58,587 bases of DNA from an uncultured Candidatus Peregrinibacteria bacterium (GTDB lineage: Bacteria; Patescibacteriota; Gracilibacteria; UBA1369). The stretch spans positions 1 through 58,587 of the forward strand of contig CALMAI010000005.1 in assembly GCA_937858825.1 (NCBI GenBank), given 5' to 3'. A program made the translations under genes and the position numbers. The first letter of the stretch is position 1. Each line of letters begins with the position of its first letter. The notes below the pieces were generated by a model. It saw nothing but the letters and a program-made list of their open reading frames with translations, had not been told where the DNA came from and did not search any database. Positions 36,374-45,554 of this stretch are shown here, piece after piece.

Positions 36374-37812
36374 AATACTATATCCAAACACTTGGTTGTG
36401 CCATGAACTACTCCGACTCTGAACGAGTTGCTTCTGTTCTGGAAGACATTGGATACGAGCGCACAGCCGTACCGGAAGAGACCGATCTCTATATCTTCAA
36501 CACCTGTTCTATCCGCCAAAAAGGAGAGGATCGCGTTTTTGGAACGTACAAAAACGTGGCCAGCTGGAAAAAACACAATCCGCGTTTAATGATTGGAATA
36601 ACCGGATGTATGGTTCGCGCTACATCCAGCCGCAATACAGAAGAGGATAAGGATGAGTTGCTTCGCCGTTTGGACGGATTGGATTTCGTTTTTCGTATTA
36701 ACGACACTCACCGGTTACCGCAGATTATGGAAGAGGCCGAGCCACATTTGGATCTTCCAACCTTGCCATCAATCAACGAGACCGGCCAGGCAACAGACTA
36801 TTTGAAGGTCGCGCCAAAATATTCCAGTGACTTTCAGGCCTTTGTGCCGATCCAGATTGGATGCGACAAATACTGTACTTACTGCATTGTTCCATACTCT
36901 CGTGGACGTGAAAAAAGCCGACCGTTCGATGAAATTGTAGCTGAATGTCGGGCGCTCGTTGAGAACGGATGCAAAGAGATCACACTCGTTGGACAAACAG
37001 TGAACTCATACGGAAAGAGTATGACCGACCAGAAAACTGTTGATAAAAACGGAAAAAATCCTTTTGAGCACATGGACGATCCGTTTGTAGAACTTCTGAC
37101 ACAGCTGGACAAATTACAAGAGCTGGGATTGAGCCGACTCCGCTTTACATCGCCACATCCACGTGACTATTCAGATGCTTTGATCGAAGCACATGCCACT
37201 TTAAAAACATTAACACCACATTTCCATCTGCCAATTCAGGCAGGGGATGATGAAGTACTGAAGCGCATGAACCGTCAGTATACTTTGGAACACTACAAAG
37301 GTTTGGTGGATAAAATTCGCAAACGTGTGCCGGATGCTTCAATAACCAGCGATATTATTGTTGGATTTTGTGGAGAAACAGAGGAACAGTTCGCGCGCAC
37401 CGAACAAGCCTTCAAAGACATCCAGTGGGACATGGCATACCTTGCACGCTACTCACCCCGCACCGGAACCACGTCGGTGCGCGCTTGGCAGGACGACGTT
37501 TCGCGTGAAGAAAAAGCGCGACGTTGGCACGCCCTTAACGACCTGCTTGAAAAAAGTAGCGCGGCCTACCACGCCAACATGATCGGCCAAACCCACGAAG
37601 TCCTCATCGAAAAATACATCCCCGAAACCAACGAATACCAGGGCCGCGCCCGCAACAACAAAGTCGTCCAGTTCCCGGCAGCAATCACTCCCACCTCAAA
37701 CCAGGAAGAGCCTGAAAACCAAGACCCGGAAAACCTCATCGGCGAACTCGCCAACATCAAAATCACCTCCGCCCAAAAATGGACGGTAAAAGGGGAACGA
37801 ATCGAGAACTAA
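36370..37812 (+). CDS. miaB: tRNA-2-methylthio-N6-dimethylallyladenosine synthase MiaB
   Basis: 480 residues, radical-SAM methylthiotransferase acting on A37 of tRNAs reading UNN codons. The N-terminal cluster domain supplies three Cys: QTLGCAMNYSDSE, FNTCSIRQKG and GITGCMV. The radical-SAM motif CDKYCTYC (about 167) follows with IVPYSRGREKSR. A TRAM domain ends the protein (HEVLIEKY...GRARNNKVVQF, GELANIKITSAQ). An insertion of some 20 residues (TDQKTVDKNGKNPFEHM) is seen after GQTVNSYGKS. The ATGA start overlaps the preceding stop, so the two genes are translationally coupled. Confidence 0.95.
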   Translation: MKYYIQTLGCAMNYSDSERVASVLEDIGYERTAVPEETDLYIFNTCSIRQKGEDRVFGTYKNVASWKKHNPRLMIGITGCMVRATSSRNTEEDKDELLRRLDGLDFVFRINDTHRLPQIMEEAEPHLDLPTLPSINETGQATDYLKVAPKYSSDFQAFVPIQIGCDKYCTYCIVPYSRGREKSRPFDEIVAECRALVENGCKEITLVGQTVNSYGKSMTDQKTVDKNGKNPFEHMDDPFVELLTQLDKLQELGLSRLRFTSPHPRDYSDALIEAHATLKTLTPHFHLPIQAGDDEVLKRMNRQYTLEHYKGLVDKIRKRVPDASITSDIIVGFCGETEEQFARTEQAFKDIQWDMAYLARYSPRTGTTSVRAWQDDVSREEKARRWHALNDLLEKSSAAYHANMIGQTHEVLIEKYIPETNEYQGRARNNKVVQFPAAITPTSNQEEPENQDPENLIGELANIKITSAQKWTVKGERIEN

Positions 37813-38348
37813 ATCCGCTTCCGTGTCTTTTTCGACGGCATAACCTTTTTCCGGGAAGTCTTTTTCGGCTTTTTCACCTTCGCTAGAGTTCCCAAACTCT
37901 TCGTCAAATAAACATGTTTTTCAATATTCTCAAACCCCCGCTTTTTAAAAAATCCAATCGCCTTTTTATGATCGTATGCCGTATCAACCATCATAATCCG
38001 CGCTCCAGACTTTCGGAAAAGCATTTCCATTTTCTCATACAATTTTTTCCCAACTCCTTCATTCTGCACATCCTCACGCACACCAAGCCACAACAAATAA
38101 CCATAACTCCAGGAATGTTTTTCAATAATGGTTCCGATAGCAAAACCAACCAGTTCATCACCCTGCTCAGCAACAAGTGAAAACTCACTATCACTCATAA
38201 ATCGCTCCAGAATTTCATACTGATCCCACGTCCGATACAAAACCGGCCATTTCTCCGCAGTAAAAAGCGTCGTCCCCAAATAATAAACAGGACTTAAATC
38301 ATCAAATTCCAATTGTCGAATGCGTACAGAACCCTTTTTTACGGGCAT
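37809..38348 (-). CDS. GNAT family N-acetyltransferase
   Basis: 179 residues from ATG 38348. The acetyl-CoA motif is LGVREDVQNEGVGKKLYEKM (motif A, Q/RxxGxG/A type), followed by AIGFFKKRGFENIEKHVYLTK. The closest style is the RimI-like group. The last 30 residues are highly basic (KKPKKTSRKKVMPSKKTRKR), perhaps for nucleic-acid or ribosome contact. The substrate is unknown. It overlaps the convergent miaB end by 4 bp. Confidence 0.87.
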   Translation of the reverse strand: MPVKKGSVRIRQLEFDDLSPVYYLGTTLFTAEKWPVLYRTWDQYEILERFMSDSEFSLVAEQGDELVGFAIGTIIEKHSWSYGYLLWLGVREDVQNEGVGKKLYEKMEMLFRKSGARIMMVDTAYDHKKAIGFFKKRGFENIEKHVYLTKSLGTLAKVKKPKKTSRKKVMPSKKTRKRI

Positions 38349-38508
38349 AAAATTTCTAAAGACAATACATTTATGCACGACTTTTTAGAATAAGTCAAGT
38401 GCCTAAAGGGGAATCATTGACAAAACATAAAATAAAACGTAAAAATGCAGTTCTGGACTTGTTGGCAGGTATAACATCTGTCCGCAGCCGGAAGTTCATC
38501 GACAACTC

Positions 38509-38514
38509 AGGAGG
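38509..38514 (+). promoter_or_regulatory. Strong Shine-Dalgarno site
   Basis: A full AGGAGG, 9 nt before ATG 38524. It is the only consensus site of this strength before a gene in the window; most other genes have none. Confidence 0.8.
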
Positions 38515-38523
38515 TTCACAATC

Positions 38524-39180
38524 ATGGCTGGCTGGAATGCAAAGAGGGAAAAAAACATCAATAATAACCTCACGCTCAACGAGATCTGGATCGACATCTA
38601 CATCGTAGTGTTTACCGGCGTGGCGATGGCAGTCTACCCGGTCAGTTTCTACGCGCTTCAGATCGAGGCCGCAGAGGCTCTCATGGTTCTCAAGGCACAA
38701 TTGGGAATCATGCTCGGAGGCATAACCCTCTACACTATCGTCCAGGGGGTGATGATCAAAAGCAAATATTGGAAGGAAAGAGTAAAGGAGTCACTCGAAA
38801 CCATAGACTACAACAGTCCGGAATTCCTGGAATACTTGAAGGAACGACAATCGAAGCCCTATGTACACCCGCTCACCCGGATGGATATTGCATCGCGAAG
38901 AGCCTACATGACGCTTTTCCTCACCCGTAAAAACTTCGAAGGCGGAATAAGCTTCGGACTCAAGGGTGGATTCGTGAAGTTGCTCATGCTGCTCCCCATA
39001 GTTGGTAGCATCCTGTCTCTGGTGAGTATAGGCACAAATGCTCCAGACATGAACCAGCTGCTAAGGATCCTTCCCACAGCTGGTGGCGTCATCGTGCTCT
39101 ACCTGGGAATATGGGCAGTGGGAGCCAGAATGCTGAAGAACCTCAACAAAGCCGAAATACCGCTCAAAGAAATCGGCTAG
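38524..39180 (+). CDS. Membrane protein of unknown function
   Basis: 218 residues. Two N-terminal hydrophobic helices (about 23-45 and 58-78), a charged middle region (KSKYWKERVKESLETIDY, RQSKPYVHPLTRMDIASRR), then two more helices (about 150-172 and 182-203). I do not recognise it. Its consensus ribosome-binding site and richer use of GGA/AGG/CTC codons set it apart from neighbours, which could mean recent acquisition. It is a monocistronic gene followed by its own terminator. Confidence 0.75.
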   Translation: MAGWNAKREKNINNNLTLNEIWIDIYIVVFTGVAMAVYPVSFYALQIEAAEALMVLKAQLGIMLGGITLYTIVQGVMIKSKYWKERVKESLETIDYNSPEFLEYLKERQSKPYVHPLTRMDIASRRAYMTLFLTRKNFEGGISFGLKGGFVKLLMLLPIVGSILSLVSIGTNAPDMNQLLRILPTAGGVIVLYLGIWAVGARMLKNLNKAEIPLKEIG

Positions 39181-39184
39181 CATA

Positions 39185-39203
39185 GATGACGATGAACGTC
39201 ATC
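39185..39203 (+). repeat. Short hairpin after the 38524-39180 gene
   Basis: GATGACG (39185-39191) and CGTCATC (39197-39203) form a perfect 7-bp stem with a 5-nt loop, with no U tract. Possibly an mRNA-stabilising element or a protein site. Confidence 0.5.
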
Positions 39204-39251
39204 GTGGCGAGATGCTCCCTCAATAGAGGTCGACGTATCCGCACAACTCAG

Positions 39252-39282
39252 AGGTCACCCAACATACCGAGGTGGCCTTTTC
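39252..39282 (+). terminator. Intrinsic terminator of the 38524-39180 gene
   Basis: AGGTCACC (39252-39259) pairs with GGTGGCCT (39271-39278), with one T-G wobble, and runs into TTTTC. The U tract is short. Confidence 0.6.
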
Positions 39283-39289
39283 GAAATGA

Positions 39290-41173
39290 CTATTTTTTCT
39301 CACCAGCGTACTCCACTTCTGCCGGACCACCTTCAACAATCGCCTTCACGCGGCGTAAACCAGCTCCAATACTTTCCTGCTTGGTGATCTTAAACTTCCC
39401 AAGTGAACCGGTATGAATCACATGCGGCCCACCACAAATCTCATACGAAAAGTCCCCCATTTTATACACTTTCACATTCACATCATATCGCTCAGGGAAA
39501 ACCCCAATTGCACCTTTTTCACGGGCTTCCGGTACAGTCACGACCTCATAATAAATCGGCACATCCTTTTCAATCTGTTCATTCACCATGTCTTCCAACT
39601 GCTTCACCTGCTCATCGGTCAGCTTCTCCGGCCAGTTGAAATCAAACCGCAAACGTTCCTGTGTAATGTTCGATCCCTTCTGTTCAACCTCTGGGGAAAG
39701 CACATTCTTCAAAGCCTGATGCAAAAGATGCGTCGCTGTATGCAGCTTTGTACACTCCACACTGTGGTCCGCAAGACCACCATGAAACTTCTGTTCCGCA
39801 CCCGCGCGCGACTTCTCCTGGTGCTTGGTCATTGCCGCATGAAACGTCTCACGGAACTTCTCAAGATCAATAGTGTAGCCCATTTTGGTCAGCTCCTCCT
39901 CAATCATCTCCAGCGGAAAACCATAGGTTTCATAAACAAAAAATGCCTTTTCACCATCCACAATCGTGAACTCTTTACTGCATTCATCCTCATTCCAGAT
40001 CTTCAACATCTCCCGAAGACCCTTATCAATGGTTCGTTGGAATTTCTTCTCCTCCTTCTGCAACTCCTCCATAATTTTTTCCTGATTCGATGTCAGTTCC
40101 GGATACACATCACCATATTGATCGATCACAATTTGCGCCAGTTCATGCGTAAAATGAGCATCAATTCCAAGCTGTTTTCCTTTACGGATAGCCCGCCGGA
40201 TCAAACGACGCAAAATATATCCCTGATCTTTATTCGATGGATACACACCCCACGGATCACCAAGAATAAAGGTGGCCGCCCGAATATGATCGCAAATAAT
40301 CCGAATAAATGCCTCCTGCTCCTCATCCGTTCCGCTCTTTTCCCCAGTCGACAGTTCCGCAATTTTGTTTTTCATCCCAATAAAATGGTCGGTCTCGTAG
40401 TGTGATTTCACACCCTGCATAATCGCCGCAATACGTTCCAGTCCCATTCCAGTATCCACATTTTTTTGCTTCAGCGGTTCATACGAACCATCTTCTTTCT
40501 TGAAATACTGCATAAAAACATCATTCCAGATCTCCACAAAACGCTCACCATTGGTGCTCGGATTGTCACCTTCCGGAATATCCCCACCAATCACATCGTA
40601 AAACATCTCGGTATCCGGACCACAAGGACCAGTCTGCCCAGCCGGACCCCACCAGTTATCTTTCTTTCCAAAAAAGTAAATAAGACGTTTCTGGCCCGGA
40701 TCAGCATCTTCCGCGCGTACAAATCCCAACTCCTCCCACACGGTCGCAGCCTCTTCATCTTTTGGAGCATCATCATCACCGGCAAAACAACTCACAGAAA
40801 GCCGATCAGGATCCAACCCCAACCCACCATTTTCAATCGGAGTCGTCAAAAATTCATAGCTCATTTTAATAGCTTCCTCCTTGAAATAATCACCCAAAGA
40901 CCAGTTACCGAGCATTTCAAAAAATGTACAGTGCGTTGTATCACCAACCTCATCAATATCATCCGTTCGCAAACATTTCTGACTATTCACCAACTTGTTT
41001 CCCTCTGGATGCGGTTCACCCATTAAATACGGAACCAACGGATGCATTCCCGCAGTGGTAAACAGAACCGTTGGATCATTTTCAGGAATAATCGAACCTG
41101 AAGGAATCTCGGTATGGCCATGCTTTTGAGCAAAAAAATCAATAAATCGTCGTCGGATCTCGTTCGTTTTCAT
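39290..41173 (-). CDS. alaS: Alanine--tRNA ligase, short form without C-Ala domain
   Basis: 627 residues from ATG 41173; bacterial AlaRS is usually about 870. The catalytic class II core is intact: RRRFIDFFAQKHGHTEIPSGS, FTTAGMHPLVPYLMG, THCTFFEMLGNWSLGDYF, and VDTGMGLERIA. The tRNA-binding region follows. The editing domain has both zinc motifs, HTATHLLHQAL and CGGPHV (Thr of the usual CGGTH is Pro). The protein then stops, so the coiled-coil/DHHA1 C-Ala domain is missing. It may be monomeric or use a separate factor. Own promoter; no T-box is visible. Confidence 0.94.
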   Translation of the reverse strand: MKTNEIRRRFIDFFAQKHGHTEIPSGSIIPENDPTVLFTTAGMHPLVPYLMGEPHPEGNKLVNSQKCLRTDDIDEVGDTTHCTFFEMLGNWSLGDYFKEEAIKMSYEFLTTPIENGGLGLDPDRLSVSCFAGDDDAPKDEEAATVWEELGFVRAEDADPGQKRLIYFFGKKDNWWGPAGQTGPCGPDTEMFYDVIGGDIPEGDNPSTNGERFVEIWNDVFMQYFKKEDGSYEPLKQKNVDTGMGLERIAAIMQGVKSHYETDHFIGMKNKIAELSTGEKSGTDEEQEAFIRIICDHIRAATFILGDPWGVYPSNKDQGYILRRLIRRAIRKGKQLGIDAHFTHELAQIVIDQYGDVYPELTSNQEKIMEELQKEEKKFQRTIDKGLREMLKIWNEDECSKEFTIVDGEKAFFVYETYGFPLEMIEEELTKMGYTIDLEKFRETFHAAMTKHQEKSRAGAEQKFHGGLADHSVECTKLHTATHLLHQALKNVLSPEVEQKGSNITQERLRFDFNWPEKLTDEQVKQLEDMVNEQIEKDVPIYYEVVTVPEAREKGAIGVFPERYDVNVKVYKMGDFSYEICGGPHVIHTGSLGKFKITKQESIGAGLRRVKAIVEGGPAEVEYAGEKK

Positions 41174-41208
41174 AAATCTATGGGAGTAAGATATGTATTC
41201 GGTAGCCA

Positions 41209-41236
41209 ATTGTAGCGAAAAAATGGTATAATGCAA
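41209..41236 (-). promoter_or_regulatory. Promoter of alaS
   Basis: TTGCAT (41236-41231), a 16-bp spacer, and TACAAT (41214-41209) on the minus strand, 35 bp before the ATG. It overlaps the divergent promoter at 41224-41232. Confidence 0.55.
41224..41232 (+). promoter_or_regulatory. Extended -10 promoter of the 41254-41655 gene
   Basis: TGGTATAAT, a consensus extended -10, 21 bp before the ATG. No -35 box is needed or seen. Confidence 0.6.
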
Positions 41237-41253
41237 AGATCTCAAAAACAAAA

Positions 41254-41655
41254 ATGGAGGCTCCGGATAAAAATCAAAAAAGAATGGAAGTCCTTATTCC
41301 AGCTTACGAGGCTCTCGAATATAGTGAGCAACGGATTGCCGGGATATTCATGAATTGGTTTGTCAGCTGCAGCAACAAACGCGAGCTTTTGGATCTTTGC
41401 GAAAGTGCGGCCAGGAGTCGGTTCGACAGAATTTCGTGGCTCAGGATCATGAGAGAGCTCAATCGACTCAACCCGGGAGGCCCAGATGTGATAGGCACTA
41501 TTAAAAAAATGGCAAAGATGGACGAAAATATATTCCTGGACATCACCGCCAAACTGGAACAGATCGTTGCCCTGAAGGCGGAAAAACTCTCCAAAGAAAC
41601 CACGCACAAGGTTCGCATCATTGTTTCAGATGATGTAAAAAACGCACTCAAGTAA
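41254..41655 (+). CDS. Small helical protein of unknown function
   Basis: 133 residues, probably all alpha-helical and soluble. It has two Cys (CSNKRELLDLCES) and a C-terminal KVRIIVSDDVKNALK. I do not recognise a family. It has an extended -10 promoter shared back-to-back with alaS. A weak gene call on homology grounds, but promoter, length and codon use support it. Confidence 0.62.
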   Translation: MEAPDKNQKRMEVLIPAYEALEYSEQRIAGIFMNWFVSCSNKRELLDLCESAARSRFDRISWLRIMRELNRLNPGGPDVIGTIKKMAKMDENIFLDITAKLEQIVALKAEKLSKETTHKVRIIVSDDVKNALK

Positions 41656-41668
41656 GCATATCCATCGC

Positions 41669-41697
41669 TTGAACTTTCCCCATGGCTCTGACATAAT
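41669..41697 (+). promoter_or_regulatory. Promoter of the DUF3352-DUF4012 unit
   Basis: TTGAAC (41669-41674), a 17-bp spacer, and CATAAT (41692-41697), 24 bp before ATG 41722. Confidence 0.65.
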
Positions 41698-41721
41698 ACT
41701 CGGGCCTCTTTTGAACGTGCT

Positions 41722-43416
41722 ATGGCCAAAAAAAAAGATAATGTCCAAACCAGACAAAAAATCCGAGGCGGAATTTTAATCGCCATTGGACTTGGAGCGA
41801 TTATATTCATCGCGTTTTTCCTCTTTAGCAAATTTTTCCAGCCACAGCCACTGGCAGAAATTCTTCCGGCAGAACAAACATTGGGATTTGTTGAAGTAAA
41901 TATCGATGGAAAAAGTCAGCAGGTGGAGCAGTTTTCTGAACTTTTAAGCAGTCATGCAGTGTATCAGCGGGGTGGAATCATTGCGCTTGTGAATCAGGTT
42001 TTTCCCGTTAGCTTCACCAACGATGTTGAACCATGGCTTGGACGTCAGATTGGATTTGCAGCCCTCACCAATCAGGAAGGATCAATAACACCACTCCTCT
42101 TCATTGAAAGCAATGACCATGAAGCAACATTGGATTTTCTTAAAGCCCGAACGCTCGATGTCCAAAACGAATCAATCATAGTAACAGAGCATCAGAATGG
42201 AACCATCTACAGCTTTGAAATGAGCCAGCAGTTTGCCTTCACCTTTGTACAACACTACCTTCTGGTTGCCCCAACGGTAGAAAATCTCCAAAACTTTTAC
42301 GACCACTACTACGATCAGCCACGATTAATCGAACATGAAAAATACCGCAAAGTCGCCAACAACCTTGCCCGTGGAGGATTGGCTTTTGCCTATATCGACA
42401 TGGAGAAACTCTTTGAAACACTCGAAAAAGATAAAAAATTCGTATCACTCAAAGGGCAGGAACTCCTTGCTTTCAAGCCATATACATCACTCTTCACGGC
42501 AGAGGGTCTCACCATTTTTGCAGAAAAAGATCGATTCACAGCGCAAACCTACACAAGCCTCAACAAAGAAGCACTCAACGGACAGCCATACGTTACCTTT
42601 GAGGAAGATTACCAAAGTGAACTGCTCAAATATCTTGGAGAAGATCCAATAATCGTAATTGGTGGACATGACTTCACCGCAGAATGGAGTCGGATTGAAG
42701 AACTTTTCAAGTCTGGAACCAAAACCCCTGCACTCCTCTTTGATGGAACCGTCGAAGCTCAAAAAGACAGATTTTTTGGCAAAAACATTGGGATTAAAGA
42801 AGACCTCTATCCACTTTTGACCGGAGAGTACGCCTTTAGCATTGAAAACAGTTTGGAAGATCCGCAAATCTCTGTTCTCCTCAAGCTGAAGAATGCAGAC
42901 GATATTCCTCGATTCGAAAGAGTCGTGAATGAATTCATTAATGTGAGTGGAGTATTCTCGCCAATCGTTCAGGAAGTGGAACTTCCAGATGGAACCATTG
43001 CCCAGGAAATTGTCGCGAGCCCGGAACAGATTGAAGAGAGTACAAAAAATCATGGACAGGCAACAGTTACATCGCTTCGACTGGGCAACACTGGAATCCA
43101 AATCCATTACACCATCATCGACAACACTATTCTTGCCAGCAACAGCGAAGAAAACCTCCAAAAAATTATCGACCGTGTTCAGGGGGCAGAGTCAGAAAAT
43201 CTTACCACGACACATGCCTATGAGCGCCACATGCAGCCAATAATTCATAACGCGGACCAGGTGCTCCGCGTGAAACTTGGCGCACTTACCGAGCGGCTTG
43301 GACTTACAGGCAATGGCATGTTAGCGCCATATCTGGTACCATGGAACAACTTCACCATGGCCAAAAATTTCTTTGAAGATGGTGTCGCCACAACCTACTT
43401 TGTAGAGGTACTCTAG
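41722..43416 (+). CDS. DUF3352-like membrane-anchored protein
   Basis: 564 residues. A basic N-terminus and one transmembrane helix (about 18-38) are followed by a large extracytoplasmic region. LPAEQTLGFVEVNID near residue 50 and the alternating pattern of short beta strands match DUF3352 proteins, whose function is unknown. PLLTGEYAFSIEN and SNSEENLQKIIDRVQG are further family-like stretches. It is 18 bp before the DUF4012 gene and shares its promoter, so the two probably work together at the surface. Confidence 0.75.
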   Translation: MAKKKDNVQTRQKIRGGILIAIGLGAIIFIAFFLFSKFFQPQPLAEILPAEQTLGFVEVNIDGKSQQVEQFSELLSSHAVYQRGGIIALVNQVFPVSFTNDVEPWLGRQIGFAALTNQEGSITPLLFIESNDHEATLDFLKARTLDVQNESIIVTEHQNGTIYSFEMSQQFAFTFVQHYLLVAPTVENLQNFYDHYYDQPRLIEHEKYRKVANNLARGGLAFAYIDMEKLFETLEKDKKFVSLKGQELLAFKPYTSLFTAEGLTIFAEKDRFTAQTYTSLNKEALNGQPYVTFEEDYQSELLKYLGEDPIIVIGGHDFTAEWSRIEELFKSGTKTPALLFDGTVEAQKDRFFGKNIGIKEDLYPLLTGEYAFSIENSLEDPQISVLLKLKNADDIPRFERVVNEFINVSGVFSPIVQEVELPDGTIAQEIVASPEQIEESTKNHGQATVTSLRLGNTGIQIHYTIIDNTILASNSEENLQKIIDRVQGAESENLTTTHAYERHMQPIIHNADQVLRVKLGALTERLGLTGNGMLAPYLVPWNNFTMAKNFFEDGVATTYFVEVL

Positions 43417-43434
43417 TAGATTACAATCACGAAA

Positions 43435-45552
43435 ATGGCTCGACGCGTTGTCCGTGACATAGAAAAGAAAGGTCCACAGATCATCATTTTAGGTGATCAA
43501 AAAGAGCGTGCAGCTCGCACCCAAAAGCCAAAAGTTCTTGGGCCATCCGGACAAAGAAAAAAAAATGAAGTCCGTTATTTCCACATTGATGAATCCACCG
43601 AGCGTCGCGACCGAAGCCTGAGCGAAGCGCTCCGCATGATCGCAGCCGGAACACTGGTTCTCATTATTTTCAACATTGTTAATATTTATCATCGGGGATT
43701 GTCACTCAAAAATGAACTGGTGAGTGCAGCAACTGTTGGATATGAAGAGCTGATGAAGGCAGGGGATCAGGCACAAAGCGCGGACTTTGGGGCTGCGGAA
43801 CTCTCCTTCAGCGAAGCCAATACCTACTTTGAATCGGCCATGAATTCAGTGGCATATTTACGAACCAATCAGGAGTTTTTCTTCACACAGGAAAAAACAC
43901 TCCAGTCTATTCAGGGCGTCTTGGATGCGGCCAGAAACATTGCTTCTGCCGGACAGAACTTTTCTCGTGGAGTTCAAAATCTGGAAAAGTTGCCAGCACT
44001 TTTTATCGAAGCCAATAGCCAGCCAAGTCAGGACGCAACTCGAACCTCTCTTACCGAAAAGCTGAAAGAAGATCTCACCTACGTTAATACAGCCATTGCT
44101 CAGCTCAAGTCTGCGCAAAACAATCTGAACCTTGTCAGTGAAGCTGTTCTCCCTGCTGAATTCCGTTCGCGGCTCGCTTCTGCAAAAGCAAAGCTCGCCG
44201 CCCTCAATGAAGTACTCGCCAAAGTACAGGAAGAGATCCCGGCCTTACTGGACCTCCTGGGCGACCGCTATCCACATCGCTACCTGGTGCTCCTCCAAAA
44301 CGATACCGAAGCCCGCCCAACAGGTGGATTCATTGGAAGTTATGTCATTATGGATCTCAATGATGGATACCTTACCAAGATGGATTTCCACGACGTCTAC
44401 GAACTGGACGGCCAACTTCAGGAATACATTGAACCGCCATCAGACATCAAACTCGTATCCGATAACTGGCGTATGCGCGACTCCAACTACTCACCGGACT
44501 TCGCCATTTCCGCAGAAAAAGCCGCATGGTTTTTGCAGAAACAAAAAGGGCCAAGCGTCGACACAGTTATTGGCATTAACCAAAGTTTCATCGCCGACCT
44601 CATGGAACTCACCGGCCCAATCCAACTCCCGACACTGGATCAACCCCTCAACAAAGACAACTTCCAGCTCATCCTTTCATACATTATTGAATCCAAACTC
44701 AGCGGAGCCGCCAATCCAAAAGAGATCATGCAGGATCTGGTGCCTGCATTCCAAAGCAAACTCCTCACAGGCGCGCCACTCGAAAAAACATTGGAAGTGA
44801 TGATGCACGGCATCGACGACAAAAAAATCCTCTTCTATTCACGCAACGAACGCGTCCAGCAACTCTTCGATGACTTCGGCCTCACCGAACGCGTCCGTCA
44901 AACCGCACCCGATGAAGACTACCTCAATGTCATCGCAACTTCAGTTGGTGGAAACAAAAGTGACCGCTACATCGACCAAAACATCAAACACTATTCACTC
45001 ATTCAGAAAGACGGATCCATCGTCAACGAAGTGACCGTTACCCGAAAACACACCTGGACACTCAAAGATCTGGAAGGATGGAGAGCGATGCTTAAGACCT
45101 TTGGTTTCAACGATCTTCCACCCCACATCCAGGACATTCTTGGCTCCGGAGAGAACAAAGCCTTCGTCAAAATCTATGTACCAGAAGGGAGTGAACTCAT
45201 CCAGACCGACGGATTCCCCCAGGAAAATGTTCTCATTGAAGATGATGAAGAGATTGGCAAACGCTACTTCATGGTCATGCTCAATGTTCCGGCTGGTGAA
45301 GAAAGATCAGTATCGGTGACCTACAAGTTGCCATACAAACTTCGCATGCTCCCAGCCGATTCATACAAGCTTCACATTCAAAAACAGGCAGGAATGGTGC
45401 AGAGTTATTTAGAAAAACGCATCTTCTTCAAAGCCGGACTGCAAAGTTACAAAGAGTATCCGGCAGCACTCACTAAAAACGAAAACGGCTTCCTCGAATA
45501 CACCGGAAACCTTACCAGCGACCTCTATCTCTCCAGCGTGATTGGAATGTAG
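43435..45552 (+). CDS. DUF4012 domain-containing membrane protein
   Basis: 705 residues. A basic cytoplasmic N-terminus (~65) precedes one transmembrane helix (about 66-84), an alpha-helical stalk (about 95-260), and then the DUF4012 domain. It is recognised by RYLVLLQNDTEARPTGGFIGSYVIMDL, followed by DFHDVYELDGQL, NWRMRDSNYSPDFAISAEKAAWFLQ, and DTVIGINQSFIADLMELTGPI. The C-terminal ~150 residues are a beta domain (NEVTVTRKHTW, GEERSVSVTYKLPY). DUF4012 is frequent in CPR genomes and is of unknown function. The gene ends 2 bp from the convergent mutL stop. Confidence 0.88.
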   Translation: MARRVVRDIEKKGPQIIILGDQKERAARTQKPKVLGPSGQRKKNEVRYFHIDESTERRDRSLSEALRMIAAGTLVLIIFNIVNIYHRGLSLKNELVSAATVGYEELMKAGDQAQSADFGAAELSFSEANTYFESAMNSVAYLRTNQEFFFTQEKTLQSIQGVLDAARNIASAGQNFSRGVQNLEKLPALFIEANSQPSQDATRTSLTEKLKEDLTYVNTAIAQLKSAQNNLNLVSEAVLPAEFRSRLASAKAKLAALNEVLAKVQEEIPALLDLLGDRYPHRYLVLLQNDTEARPTGGFIGSYVIMDLNDGYLTKMDFHDVYELDGQLQEYIEPPSDIKLVSDNWRMRDSNYSPDFAISAEKAAWFLQKQKGPSVDTVIGINQSFIADLMELTGPIQLPTLDQPLNKDNFQLILSYIIESKLSGAANPKEIMQDLVPAFQSKLLTGAPLEKTLEVMMHGIDDKKILFYSRNERVQQLFDDFGLTERVRQTAPDEDYLNVIATSVGGNKSDRYIDQNIKHYSLIQKDGSIVNEVTVTRKHTWTLKDLEGWRAMLKTFGFNDLPPHIQDILGSGENKAFVKIYVPEGSELIQTDGFPQENVLIEDDEEIGKRYFMVMLNVPAGEERSVSVTYKLPYKLRMLPADSYKLHIQKQAGMVQSYLEKRIFFKAGLQSYKEYPAALTKNENGFLEYTGNLTSDLYLSSVIGM

Positions 45553-45554
45553 TG

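Noticed and set aside
38399-38608. 69-codon plus-strand frame before and over the 38524 gene
   Set aside because: It overlaps the well-supported gene in another frame and has no recognisable content; a leader peptide role cannot be supported.
41174-41253. T-box or other riboswitch before alaS
   Set aside because: The intergenic space is only 80 bp, holds two overlapping promoters and has no terminator or T-box sequence.
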